Part shown: piece by piece, positions 53,266 to 63,086 of the stretch | Layout of the letters: every line of letters begins with the position of its first letter | Numbering within the stretch: the first letter of the stretch is position 1 | NCBI GenBank assembly: GCA_015200345.1 | Contig: CP054187.1 | Span: 1,534,470 to 1,598,469, forward strand | DNA: 64,000 nt | DNA from: Planctomycetia bacterium | Lineage (GTDB): Bacteria; Planctomycetota; Phycisphaerae; UBA1845; UTPLA1 | Direction of reading: 5' to 3' | Translations under genes and position numbers: made by a program | The notes under the pieces: generated by a model | What the model was told of the DNA's origin: nothing | Seen by the model: only the letters and a program-made list of their open reading frames with translations | Database searches by the model: none

Positions 53266-56200
53266 GCCGCGCCCCCGCTGATTCGTGCATCGCCAGCAAG
53301 CCCACGGCCACCGCAGGCCGGCCTCCACGTTCTGCGAACACGACTGTCATTGATATGGCACCGCCCGCGCGAATCGTGAGCCACCCGTCGCGGTGGAACT
53401 CCTTGAGCGTCAGCGGAACATCGTGCGGCAGCCCGGCCTTTGCCGCGCATTCGATCACGGTCCACACGCGAGTCGCCGCCGCGTCGAGCGATTCACCCGC
53501 CACGCCGGCAATCTGTTCGGCCAGCGCGAACCGCGCCGTGCCGAGCAAGCCGCGCCAGGTATCACGCGGGCGCGATGTCACCAGCTCGACGTCGCAGCCG
53601 AGCCGGGTGGCGTCGTCCGCAACAATGGCGAGTGTCAGGCCCGCGCCGTGCGACGTCGACACGCTGCGGCCGTCCCACGCTTCCGGTTTTCCGTCGGATC
53701 GGTGCGACCAGCGCGAATCCGAATCCAACAAATCACTTAGCGCCGCATCCGATTGCGCGCGACGGTTCATCGTAGCGGAGTCAGTGCCGTTTCCACCGTG
53801 GCCGTTTCCGTTCGCGCTCGGCTGCGGCGCGCCATGCTCCTCAACCAGCGCGACTCGCACCGAGGCACCAATCAGATCCGCCGCGCGCCGTTCAAGACTG
53901 GGCGCGAGCAGGACCGGCGCGTGCGCCCCGTGATGAGCAGCGGGCGCAATCGCTCGAAGTTTCAGCCCGTGCCATGCCTCGATCAACTCGCCGTCCGGCG
54001 CGAAGACCTGCACGTCGTAAACGAAGTCCGCGCCGCTGTGCGATCGCTCGCGCGCCTCGACGTAACGCGCCGAATCGGCTCGCACCGCGTGAACGTCGAG
54101 GCGCTCGACGCCGGTGGGCAGAATCGTCGCGTGCGGAATGCATGCCTGAATCGCATGAATCGTGCCGTCGCGCGCGGCCGGGCAGCCCAGCATGAGATCG
54201 GCCGGCAGATACGATCCGAACCAGCGGCGAGCGCCGCCATTCACAAGGTCGTCCGTCGCAGCTTCACCAAGTTCCGCGAGACACGCCTTCGCCGCGAGCA
54301 CGTGATAGCCTCGCACAACGCGGAAGCGGCCGGTGTGAAAGAGCAGCTTGCCGTATAGGTCGGCATCGGGAATGAGATTCAAGCGCGGCGGGAGCGTGGC
54401 AGGCGTCATCCGGGCCGAAACGTTCCGGCTCGGTTGCAACGCCGAATCGAAACGGCAGATGGCGCGGAAATGATCGACGGCGAAACCGGTTTGCGCACTG
54501 CGCACCGCCACGTCGATCGTTCCGTCCTCGCGCACGAGCGCGGCAATGCGAATCGTCACGCCGCCGTCGGGCACGACGACGGGCTGGGCTAGCTCTACAT
54601 CTTCGAAGCTCGGCGGCGTTTCGGTTCCTGCGACGGCCATCGCGACCTGCGCCATCGCCTCCAACCCGAGGACGGCCGCGAACAACCGCTCGCCGTGGAA
54701 CACATGATCGTCCAGGTACGGATCGGTCGAGGGAGAGAGCTTCGCGTCGACCACCAGCTCGATGCCGGGATAATAGACACGCGGCGATTCCAGGAATCGG
54801 CGGAACGGCAGCGGCGGCCCTTCCAGCGTCAGCGTCGGCGCGTCGCCGAACCGGCTCGTCACCAGCACGCGCGACGGCGTATCGTGCGAAAGCAAGCGCT
54901 TCATCACGCGCACGCCCTCGTCCGGCGTGATCGCGCGAATGCCCTGCCGCGCCAGCGCGTCGATCCGGCCCAGCCGCTCGCCCATGCCGACGCCAGACCA
55001 GACCGACCACTCAATCGCCAGCGACCGGCAGCGCGGATGCTGCGCGCCCCACCGCTCCACCAGCGACGCCAGCCAGTCGTTCGCCACGGCGTAATCCGCT
55101 TCGCCCGCCATGCCGGCTCGCGCGATGAGCGAGCCAAACGCGACAAACAGCTTCAATCGATCCGCATTCACCGCCGCCAGCACGTTCCGCGCCCCCTGCA
55201 CCTTCGGCCGCAGCGTTTCATGGAACGACGCCTGGTCCAGATGCTGAATCAGCTTGGGCGTGTTCGCGCCGGCCCCGTGCAAAAACGCCGTCACCGGACC
55301 CAGCGCTCGCTCGGCCTCGCGCACCGCCGCCGCCACCGACTCGGCGTCCGTCACGTCGGCGCGAAGATACTTGAAGGAAACGCCCGACTGCTCGAACCGC
55401 GCGAGATTCGACGCCAGCTCTGTATCGCGCGACGGATCCGACCGCCCGAGCAGGGCCAGTTTGACGCCTGTCTCACGAGCCAGATCCAGCGCGCACTCCG
55501 CGGCGATGCCCTTGCCGCCCCCGGTCACAAGCAGAACGTCATCCGCGGTGAGTGACGTGACCGTGCCTGTCGCCAAGGCGCCAATCGCGCAAGCGGTCGA
55601 ATCATCCCCCTCTCCGTGCGTCATCCCCACGAAATCGATTGCTTGCGCCATCGGCTGCTTCAGCGGCGTCAGGACCGGTTCGTACCGCCGACCCCGCGCA
55701 TCGTAGCGCACTTCACGGAAACCCTCTGCATGCCGCGTCTCCGCCATCACCCAATCGGCGGCCTGTTCATGCGCCGTCGGCACATGGACCACGCTCACCG
55801 CGACATGCGGCGCCTCGAGATGCAACGTCCGCGCGAACGCCTCGGCTCCCATTCCCCCGGGCAACTCGCCCGCACGCGAATCCTGCACAATCACCAGCCG
55901 CGCCGGGCTGTTGTCCCGTAATACGGCCCGCGCGCCTTCCAGCAACATGGCTGCGCTGCTCTCGGCGTATTGCGGCGGCACGCAAACCAACACGCCCGCG
56001 CCGCGACCGCCCCGTGCCAGCGCCGCGCTGATCCGACCCTTGAACGGACACAATTGATGCGCGATCACCCGCCAGCCATCGGCCGACGCCGCCAACGGCG
56101 ATTCGAACTCATGATCTCGTAGCGACTCATGCGTGTCACTTCCGTCGAACGCGCCGGCCGACCGCAACGGCCGCTCGCGCCACGTCACCGCAAACGGCCG

Positions 56201-59200
56201 CACCCAGCTATCGACTCCGGCGGGCGGGGAATCGTCCGGACTGCTCGTGCCATCGGCTGCCGCGCCGCCGATCGCGCGAAGCTCGTCCAGCGCCTGCGCC
56301 AAGCCGCCAACGGTCGCACCCGCGTAGGCCGTCGGCGAGACCGGCGCGGGTAACCCCAATCGCTTACAGGCGGCTACCGCGATTTGCCCGACCACGATCG
56401 AATTGAGGTGCAGATCGCCCAGCAGGCGGCTGCTCTCCGTGACCGACTCCGCGGGCAGCTCCGCCTTCTGCGCGACCAGCTCGCGAATGACATCGAGGGC
56501 CGATTCGCCGGAATCCGATACGACGCCGACCGCTGTGCTCACGGCAGCGTACTCCGGCACGGAGGCAGCGCCCGACAAAGCGACGACGCCGGCGCGATCA
56601 AGAACCGGCGCCGATTCACACGGACTGGCGATGAATCGCGGACGCCGATTCAAATCGAACGGCCGCGTCAGGCGATCCTCAAACAAAGCCCGCACTCGAA
56701 CCGGCGCGCCGACCGCGTGAACCGCTCCGGCGGCGCAGAGCAAACCGCGTACCGATTCGCTCGCGGCATCCATCGAAACCACGGGCGTCGGCGCAAATCG
56801 GCTGACCAATCCACCCAGAACACGACCCGGTCCGGCCTCGATCAGCAGATCCACGTCGTGGGCCATTCGCCGGACGGCCTCGGTGAAGCGGACCGGCGCG
56901 ATCACCTGCGAAACAAGTAATGCTTCGATATTTTCGCCTGCGGTCAGTTCGCGCCCGGTGATCGTCGACACGACCCGGCGCAACGGTGGCCGGAGCGATT
57001 CGCGACGCAACTGCTCCGCGAGCGGCCCGGCGGCCCGGCTGACCAGTGGCGAATGAAATGCGTGCGAAACTTTGAGGCGCGTCGCACCGATTCCGCGCGC
57101 ATCGGCCCGGGCCATGATCTGCGCCACTGCCTGGCACTCACCCGACACCACTGTCAAATCCGGCGCGTTGATCGCGGAGACGACCGCGCCCGTACCCGCT
57201 GCCAGCGCCTCGACCTCGTCGGCCGAAGCCATGATCGCCGCCATCGCGCCGTGCGGCTCGGGCAGGTCGGCCATCGCGCGGCCGCGCACCCTGGCGACGC
57301 GCAGCAGCGCCGATTCGTCCATCGCGCCGGCCCAGTGCAGCGCCGTCAGTTCGCCCAGACTATGCCCCGCCGCGATCTGCGCGGCGATGCCCAGCCGGCC
57401 CAGCGCCCGCAGCGCCGCCAGCTCCGCCGCCACGATCGCCGGCTGCGCGACATCTGTCTGCACGTCATCGCCGTGCATCGGCAGGTCCGCCGCATCATAA
57501 AGCGCGCGCACAGTTTCAAACCGATCGCGCCAGGCGCCGCCATCGCGCCGAGCCGCGCAGCCCTGACCGGGAAAGATCAGGCCGATCCGCGGCGATGCGT
57601 GACCACTTCCCAGGAAGACGCCTGTCGCATCGATGCGATTCGTCTCGCCCGAGTCGATCCACTCAACCAACCGCCCCGCCCGTTCAGCCAACTCGCTCGG
57701 CGTGCCGGCCACCACCGCCCCGCGCCAGGCGCGGTTCGCATCGGTTCCGATCGAATCTCCCTCGCGATCCGCGCGGTTGGCCAAGTCCGCCGCAAGATCG
57801 ATCAGCTCGGCGCGCGATAGATTCGGCGCGATCGCCGCCACACGAGATGCTTGTTCGCGAAGCACCGAGGCGGACGCCGCGGAGAAAACGAACAACTCCG
57901 CATCCTGCGCAAACGAATGCTGCCGACGCAACCGAATCGTGCGCGCGGTCGGCCCGCGCGGCGGCCCCTCCAGCACGACATGCGTATTCAACCCACCGAA
58001 ACCCATGGCGCTGACCGCTGTGCGCATCGGCTCGGTGCGATCCCACGCCTCGGGCGCGCGCGCCACGCGCAGCGCCGCATCCTTCTCGCGAAGAATCGCA
58101 TGCGGCTCACCGCAGCCGGTGATCGGCGGAATGACGCCTTCGCGCGCTGCCACCGCCGCCTTCAACAATCCCGCCAGGCCCGCCGCCGCCTTCGTATGCC
58201 CGATGTTCGCCTTGATGGAGCCGATCGCCGCGGGCCGGGCCGCGCCCGCCTCGCGCCGAGCGGCCGTCAGCACGCCCAGCTCCGTCTCGTCGCCGACGCG
58301 CGTCCCGGTGCCGTGGCCCTCAAAGTAGTCAATCGTATCAATCCCGAAACCCGCCCGCTGATAAGCCCGCTTCAGCGCCAGCCGCTGCCCCGCAGGCTCC
58401 GGCCGCGTGATGCCGCCGCTGCCGTCCGACGAAACCCCCCAGCCGCGAATGACCGCGTGAATCCGTCGGCCCTGCGCGATCGCTTCCTGCTCGCGCATCA
58501 GCACGACAAAGCCGCACCCTTCGCCCGGCCAGAACCCCGACGAGCGCGCGTCATACACGCGCATATCGTCACTCGCCAGCGCGCCGGCCTTGGCGAAGCC
58601 GATCAACTCGAACGGGTCGAGGCTCAAGTCCACGCCGCCGGCGATCGCGATATCCAGATCGCCCGCGACAATCGCCGAACAGGCATTCGACACCGCCAGC
58701 AGCGACGCCGCGCAGGCGCCGTCCAGTGTGTATCCGCCGCCCTTCAGATCGAAGTGATTGCAGATGCGCCCGGCGATCGTGTTCGACAGCCCGCCCGCCA
58801 GGGTCTCCTCGTTCACCGTCGGGAACGGCTGCTTGTATCGCGGTTCGAGCGTTTGCAGAAACGACTCGATCTCCTCCGATGTGCGACCCTGTTCGGCCAT
58901 CGCCGCGCCAACCACGCGCCGCACGTACGGCCAGCGCAGCCGAAGCACGTTCGCGCGCGACGTATCACCCGTCAGGGTGTTGGCCAGTAAGACACCGGTC
59001 GATTCTTTCGGAAGGTCGGCGCCGCCCTCAAACCCCGCGTCGGCCAAAGCCTGCGTCGCGATGTCCAGGGCCATCCAGTGCGCGAGATCGGCCGAGCGGA
59101 ACTGGCTGCCCGAGACGCGAAACGTCACGCGGTCAAACTCATAACCCTCGATCAGCGCCGCCTCGCAGGAGTAGGTGCGATCTTCGGCCGCGCGATCGCT

Positions 59201-59356
59201 GGAGAAATAATCCTCCATGCGCATCCGTTCGGGCGGCATTCGTCGAAACGACCGCCGCTGCGCCAAGACATTCTCCCAAAGCTCCGACGGCGTGCGAGCG
59301 TCCGGATACCGGCAGGCCATGCCCACGATTGCGATGCCGTCGCGACGAGGTGTCAT
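53252..59356 (-). CDS. Enediyne-type iterative type I polyketide synthase (PKSE)
   Basis: A 2,034-residue PKS with all domains of the enediyne type. KS: C215 in TLDGACAASL, H348 in FEGHGTGT and H387 in ANIGHTKA, after the family block PPERMRMEDYFSSDRAAED. AT: S666 in AAGHSLGEL and H768. ACP: S986 in LGDLHLNSIVVGQ. KR: TGGGKGIA at 1278-1285, S1409 and Y1422. DH: H1551 in YLDDHVFHGERL and D1730 in AARDGTIHAIQACIP. PPTase: GCDVELV at 1920-1926 and the WTVIECAAKAG motif at 1965. The integrated PPTase and KS-AT-ACP-KR-DH order are diagnostic. Known PKSEs make a linear polyene from malonyl-CoA in the cytoplasm. The ATGA overlap with the DUF1702 gene fixes the start; 141 upstream codons are excluded. 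Confidence 0.95.
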   Translation of the reverse strand: MTPRRDGIAIVGMACRYPDARTPSELWENVLAQRRSFRRMPPERMRMEDYFSSDRAAEDRTYSCEAALIEGYEFDRVTFRVSGSQFRSADLAHWMALDIATQALADAGFEGGADLPKESTGVLLANTLTGDTSRANVLRLRWPYVRRVVGAAMAEQGRTSEEIESFLQTLEPRYKQPFPTVNEETLAGGLSNTIAGRICNHFDLKGGGYTLDGACAASLLAVSNACSAIVAGDLDIAIAGGVDLSLDPFELIGFAKAGALASDDMRVYDARSSGFWPGEGCGFVVLMREQEAIAQGRRIHAVIRGWGVSSDGSGGITRPEPAGQRLALKRAYQRAGFGIDTIDYFEGHGTGTRVGDETELGVLTAARREAGAARPAAIGSIKANIGHTKAAAGLAGLLKAAVAAREGVIPPITGCGEPHAILREKDAALRVARAPEAWDRTEPMRTAVSAMGFGGLNTHVVLEGPPRGPTARTIRLRRQHSFAQDAELFVFSAASASVLREQASRVAAIAPNLSRAELIDLAADLANRADREGDSIGTDANRAWRGAVVAGTPSELAERAGRLVEWIDSGETNRIDATGVFLGSGHASPRIGLIFPGQGCAARRDGGAWRDRFETVRALYDAADLPMHGDDVQTDVAQPAIVAAELAALRALGRLGIAAQIAAGHSLGELTALHWAGAMDESALLRVARVRGRAMADLPEPHGAMAAIMASADEVEALAAGTGAVVSAINAPDLTVVSGECQAVAQIMARADARGIGATRLKVSHAFHSPLVSRAAGPLAEQLRRESLRPPLRRVVSTITGRELTAGENIEALLVSQVIAPVRFTEAVRRMAHDVDLLIEAGPGRVLGGLVSRFAPTPVVSMDAASESVRGLLCAAGAVHAVGAPVRVRALFEDRLTRPFDLNRRPRFIASPCESAPVLDRAGVVALSGAASVPEYAAVSTAVGVVSDSGESALDVIRELVAQKAELPAESVTESSRLLGDLHLNSIVVGQIAVAACKRLGLPAPVSPTAYAGATVGGLAQALDELRAIGGAAADGTSSPDDSPPAGVDSWVRPFAVTWRERPLRSAGAFDGSDTHESLRDHEFESPLAASADGWRVIAHQLCPFKGRISAALARGGRGAGVLVCVPPQYAESSAAMLLEGARAVLRDNSPARLVIVQDSRAGELPGGMGAEAFARTLHLEAPHVAVSVVHVPTAHEQAADWVMAETRHAEGFREVRYDARGRRYEPVLTPLKQPMAQAIDFVGMTHGEGDDSTACAIGALATGTVTSLTADDVLLVTGGGKGIAAECALDLARETGVKLALLGRSDPSRDTELASNLARFEQSGVSFKYLRADVTDAESVAAAVREAERALGPVTAFLHGAGANTPKLIQHLDQASFHETLRPKVQGARNVLAAVNADRLKLFVAFGSLIARAGMAGEADYAVANDWLASLVERWGAQHPRCRSLAIEWSVWSGVGMGERLGRIDALARQGIRAITPDEGVRVMKRLLSHDTPSRVLVTSRFGDAPTLTLEGPPLPFRRFLESPRVYYPGIELVVDAKLSPSTDPYLDDHVFHGERLFAAVLGLEAMAQVAMAVAGTETPPSFEDVELAQPVVVPDGGVTIRIAALVREDGTIDVAVRSAQTGFAVDHFRAICRFDSALQPSRNVSARMTPATLPPRLNLIPDADLYGKLLFHTGRFRVVRGYHVLAAKACLAELGEAATDDLVNGGARRWFGSYLPADLMLGCPAARDGTIHAIQACIPHATILPTGVERLDVHAVRADSARYVEARERSHSGADFVYDVQVFAPDGELIEAWHGLKLRAIAPAAHHGAHAPVLLAPSLERRAADLIGASVRVALVEEHGAPQPSANGNGHGGNGTDSATMNRRAQSDAALSDLLDSDSRWSHRSDGKPEAWDGRSVSTSHGAGLTLAIVADDATRLGCDVELVTSRPRDTWRGLLGTARFALAEQIAGVAGESLDAAATRVWTVIECAAKAGLPHDVPLTLKEFHRDGWLTIRAGGAISMTVVFAERGGRPAVAVGLLAMHESAGARHAGV

Positions 59357-60369
59357 GAAACCCCCTCCCGCAGCCTCGCGCTGATGGCCGCACGCCAGGC
59401 CTCGAACGCCGTACCGTCGCCGTTTTCGGGCGCAACGACATCGAGACATTCGTCTGTGATGCGTGCCGCCGCATCCGCCGACAAGCCGCACAACAAACGG
59501 CACGCCCGATCGGTGTGCTCGGCCGGATTGCCGGCGCGCTGCCTCGCCTTGGCCGCGAAGGCCGCCCCCTGCCCCAGCGAAAAGCGATGCTCGACCGCCA
59601 GCGCCGCCAAGCACTCGAGGTCGGACGATTCGACGCCGCCGGCGTAGGCACACGCCAGCCCGACCCCACTCCAAAGATCGGCGCGCCGGGCCGCATCCAT
59701 CGCGACGATCTGCTCCGCGATCCGCGAAACATCCGCGCCCAGCGCGAACCACATGCCGCGGCCCAGGCCCATGTCCCACGCGCGCAGCGCGTAGCCGTGC
59801 AATCGACGCGGTCGATCCCCGCGCAGCACGGCCCGCGCAGGATGAAAGTACGCGTCATGAAACGCCCATCCGTCGATCGCCAGCCAGCGCAGCAATGGGT
59901 CCATTCGACTCAACGATTTGCCGATTCCCATCGGCAGCCGCGCCATGGCCCAGCCCGCTCCGACGTACACCATGTAAACGTGTGCGCTTCCCACACCGGT
60001 GACCAAGCGCTGCCAGCGCGAGCGATTCCACGGCGTCAGCGCGTCGAGCAGGTACAACGCCATGGCCGCGCCTTCAAAAGCAAAGCCGCGCCGCTCGTGA
60101 TCGGCCGTCTCCAACCGTTCGGCCAGCTCCGTGAGATCCGCCGAATCCAACGCCGCGTGGTAACCATAGACAAACGTCTCACCGATCTGTTCCAGCCGCG
60201 CCCCGGCGCGCGGGTGAACCGCCGTCACGCCGCGTCGCGCAAGGGTAATCTCGCGAAGATCAATGCCCAGCAGCCGACGACGAACCGCACGCCAAAACGA
60301 ACTTCCCGCAGCGCGCCGCGATGATTCGGCGCGGGCCGTGACCGGCTCACCGCATGCGGTGGTTGCCAT
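59353..60369 (-). CDS. DUF1702 (UnbL-type) enediyne cassette protein
   Basis: A 338-residue protein of the DUF1702 family, a constant partner of enediyne PKS genes (UnbL type). Landmarks are RAVRRRLLGIDLREITLARR, FVYGYHAALDSADLTELAE, RGFAFEGAAMALYLLDALTP, VYMVYVGAGWAMARLP, GMWFALGADVSRIAEQIVAM and ADLWSGVGLACAYAGGVE. Its chemistry is unknown; the family is considered part of warhead formation. No signal peptide or clear membrane helix is visible. The start MATTACGEPVTARAE has GGAG spaced 7 bases. It is the first gene of the three-gene operon and overlaps the PKS gene by four bases. Confidence 0.9.
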   Translation of the reverse strand: MATTACGEPVTARAESSRRAAGSSFWRAVRRRLLGIDLREITLARRGVTAVHPRAGARLEQIGETFVYGYHAALDSADLTELAERLETADHERRGFAFEGAAMALYLLDALTPWNRSRWQRLVTGVGSAHVYMVYVGAGWAMARLPMGIGKSLSRMDPLLRWLAIDGWAFHDAYFHPARAVLRGDRPRRLHGYALRAWDMGLGRGMWFALGADVSRIAEQIVAMDAARRADLWSGVGLACAYAGGVESSDLECLAALAVEHRFSLGQGAAFAAKARQRAGNPAEHTDRACRLLCGLSADAAARITDECLDVVAPENGDGTAFEAWRAAISARLREGVS

Positions 60370-61031
60370 CGGGATTCTCCGAGTTCGGCGGCCGGACTGA
60401 TCGGGTACCGCCGCAGACTCCATGTGCAACCTGGACGCGGAACCATCCGACCAACCGGAGACGTGGAATCGAGAGCGATCGGACAGGTCGCCGTTTGCCG
60501 CCCTCTCCGACACTACACTACGACTTTGGCCTGTCCGATTCAAGCATTCTGGGCCTTTCAACGCACCGGGCGAGTTCAATATCACAGTAAAACGTCGCGC
60601 CTGACCGCCCCCTCGCAACAAGCCGCTCCGCTTGAGTCGTTGTGAATCGTCGGTATGCACGGCAGACCCCTTCCTCCGTTCCCATAGAACCGATTTCAAA
60701 ACTCCTCTCCCCCTTGGGGGAGAGGCCGGGTGAGGGGGAACTGTGGTTCAAACGAAATGATTCACCCTCACCCCAACCCTCTCCCTGAAAGGGAGAGGGA
60801 GTTTTGAAACAGCTTTTAGCATGGCTCTAGCCAACGTGATGACGAATCTCCCGGCACGATGGCCGTTTAAAGAATCCAATGGACGCGCACGCGGTTGAAT
60901 CGTCTTCCAATGGGGAGTAAAATCGCGTCCGTTCCCTTCATGGGCAGCCCGGGTGTTTTACCCAGAGCGGGTCGCAGGCCTTCCGTCCGCGACACCTCGG
61001 CCTGGATGCGACCTCTCTCCGAGGGTCTTCC
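60370..61031. other. Divergent gap between the PKS operon and the UnbV gene
   Basis: This 662-base gap carries copy 3 of the dispersed repeat, listed separately. It must hold divergent promoters for the DUF1702 and UnbV-type genes; I could not place either with confidence. An open frame on the minus strand up to 60699 is not family-like and is left out. Confidence 0.6.
60684..60815 (+). repeat. Dispersed MITE-like palindromic repeat, copy 3
   Basis: The fullest copy: TAGAACCG, TTTCAAAACTCC, hairpin CTCTCCCCC/GGGGGAGAG, the centre with GTGGTTCAAACGAAATGATT, hairpin CCCTCTCCC/GGGAGAGGG, and GTTTTGAAACAGCTT. It is nearly identical to copy 1 apart from an extra 12 bases. Confidence 0.85.
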
Positions 61032-63086
61032 ATGGCGATTTCGCTGCGATTGCTGGTAATGGCGTCCGCGCTGATTGGCGGATACGTCTGGGTTCGCCCC
61101 GCGCCGCCGGAGCGACCGGCCGCGCACGTGCGTTTTGAGGAACGCGCCGCGGCCGCAGGCTGCCGTAATGTTCACTCGATGTGCCGGCTCCATCCGGCCT
61201 TTGAGAACATCATGCCGTGGTTGTCGTCGGTCGGAGCGGCGGCGGCTGCGGCGGACTACGACGGCGACGGCTTCGCCGATTTGCATGTCACGCAAAGCGG
61301 CCGAGGGCAGGCGAACCGGTTGTTTCACAATCGTGGGGATGGGACGTTTGAAGACGTGACGGCGGCGGCCGGCGTCGGCATCGGCAACGCGGCCGGGGCG
61401 TGCATGCACGCGATCTGGGGCGATCTCGACAACGACGGCGACCTGGACCTGTACGTGATCAAGTGGGGCGATAGGAACACGCTTTTTCGCAACGAAGGCG
61501 GCGGGCGGTTCACCGATATCAGTAAAAAGTCGGGAGTCGATTTCTGGGGCTACGGCAACGCGGCGACGTTTTTCGACTACGACCGCGACGGGCATCTCGA
61601 CATTCTGCTCGGCAACTATTTCGCCGACACCATCGTGGACGAGAAGACCGGCAGCAGGGTGCGCAACGATTTGTGGAACCCCGTCTCGACCAAAATCATG
61701 CACGAGACCTTCACCCACGCGGCCAACGGCGGGCGAAACGTGCTCTATCGCAATCGCGGGGACGGCACCTTCGAAGACGTCACGACCGCCGTCGGCATGA
61801 CCTTTCACGGCTGGACGCTGTCGGTCGGCGCGGGCGATCTGAACAACGACGGCTGGCCCGATCTGTACATCGCCAACGATTTCGGCCCCGATGAGTACTA
61901 CCTCAACACCGGCGCGACGGAGCAGCCGCCGCGCTTCCGGCTGGTGATCGACCCGCGCGGCCATCCCGGCGTGGGCAACGACTGGTGGAAGGGCATGAAC
62001 GTCGATTTCGGCGACGTGAACAACGACGGCTATCTGGATATCTACGTGACAAACATCCTCTCGCGCAAATACAAGACCGACGAAGGCAACATGCTCTGGC
62101 TCAACTGCGGCGACGCCGCGATGACCGGCGGGCGCGGTTTCAAGAACATCGCCGAACCGGCCGGCGCAATGGACGGTGGCTGGGGCTGGGGCGGAAAGTT
62201 CGCAGACTTTGATCTCGACGGTTTGATGGATATCTTCACCGTCAACGGCTTCGTCACCGGCCACCCCGATCGGACGTATTGGTATCACATTCAGGAGATG
62301 GTGACGCAGACGAAGAATCAGACCGTGGACACGCGCGACTGGCCGGTCATGGGCGATCGCGATCTCTCCGGTCGCGAGTTGAGTCGATTGTTCATGCAGC
62401 TTCCAGCCACCGCCGATCGCATCCAAAGAACCGATCACGCAAGCGATCGAATCGAACGCGCCACGAGCAAAAGCCAGCGAGCCGCGGGCGAAAGCCAGCG
62501 AGCCGCGGGCGAAAGCCAACGAGCCGCGGGCGAAAGCCAACGAGCCGCGGGCTTCAGCCCGCGCGGCGCTACGAACGGGAACGAACCCCGTTTTTGCGAT
62601 GCCGCCGAAGCTGCCGGCATCACGGACACGTACAACGGCCGGGGCATCGCGCTGGCGGACTACAATCACGACGGATTGCTGGATATCTACGTTGCCAATC
62701 AGGGCGCGCCGTCTTCGTACTACGTCAATCGCACCACGCCGCCGGTCGGCGCGTCGTTCCTTCGAATCCAACTCATCGGCCGACCCGATCTGCCCCTGCG
62801 GCTGGGCGGACGTACGCTCGCGTCCACGACGAACGCCGTCGGTGCGAGGGTCACGATCCAGACCTGCGCCGGCATCATGATGCGCGAAGTCCAGGGCGGC
62901 ACCGGTTACTCCTCGCAATCGGAGTATCCGCTGCACTTCGGCGTGCCAAATCCCGCGGCCGTCGAGCGCATCACCGTACAATGGCCCAGCGGCCGCACGC
63001 AGGAGGTCACCGACGACGCGGCGCGCAAACTGGTGGGACATCACCTTCGCTGGGTGGAAGGCGCGCAGCCGGAGGTGCGAAAATGA
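61032..63086 (+). CDS. FG-GAP/ASPIC-UnbV protein (CRTAC1 family)
   Basis: A 684-residue exported protein with FG-GAP (VCBS) beta-propeller repeats and a C-terminal ASPIC/UnbV domain. It starts MAISLRLLVMASALIGGYVW with GAGGG spaced 6 bases. FG-GAP units carry calcium-loop patterns such as ADYDGDGFADLHVTQSG, GDLDNDGDLDLYVIKWG, FDYDRDGHLDILLGN and GDLNNDGWPDLYIANDFGPD. The C-terminus has ALADYNHDGLLDIYVANQG, VGARVTIQTCAGIMM, GYSSQSEYPLHFGV and ITVQWPSGRTQEV, the ASPIC/UnbV signature. UnbV genes are part of the enediyne cassette, but the same family is also common in planctomycetes outside it. A 21-base tandem repeat lies in the linker. Confidence 0.92.
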   Translation: MAISLRLLVMASALIGGYVWVRPAPPERPAAHVRFEERAAAAGCRNVHSMCRLHPAFENIMPWLSSVGAAAAAADYDGDGFADLHVTQSGRGQANRLFHNRGDGTFEDVTAAAGVGIGNAAGACMHAIWGDLDNDGDLDLYVIKWGDRNTLFRNEGGGRFTDISKKSGVDFWGYGNAATFFDYDRDGHLDILLGNYFADTIVDEKTGSRVRNDLWNPVSTKIMHETFTHAANGGRNVLYRNRGDGTFEDVTTAVGMTFHGWTLSVGAGDLNNDGWPDLYIANDFGPDEYYLNTGATEQPPRFRLVIDPRGHPGVGNDWWKGMNVDFGDVNNDGYLDIYVTNILSRKYKTDEGNMLWLNCGDAAMTGGRGFKNIAEPAGAMDGGWGWGGKFADFDLDGLMDIFTVNGFVTGHPDRTYWYHIQEMVTQTKNQTVDTRDWPVMGDRDLSGRELSRLFMQLPATADRIQRTDHASDRIERATSKSQRAAGESQRAAGESQRAAGESQRAAGFSPRGATNGNEPRFCDAAEAAGITDTYNGRGIALADYNHDGLLDIYVANQGAPSSYYVNRTTPPVGASFLRIQLIGRPDLPLRLGGRTLASTTNAVGARVTIQTCAGIMMREVQGGTGYSSQSEYPLHFGVPNPAAVERITVQWPSGRTQEVTDDAARKLVGHHLRWVEGAQPEVRK
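62472..62555 (+). repeat. Four tandem 21-base repeats inside the UnbV-type gene
   Basis: Units of the form AGCC(A)GCGAGCCGCGGGCGA encode SQRAAGE in frame. The fourth unit ends TTC and runs into the palindrome GCGGGCTTCAGCCCGC. The repeat lies in a low-complexity linker between the propeller and the last FG-GAP block. Confidence 0.85.

Noticed and set aside
59357..59779. An N-terminal extension of the PKS gene to 59779.
   Set aside because: It lies inside the DUF1702 gene in another frame and has no family similarity; the ATG at 59356 overlaps the upstream stop codon.
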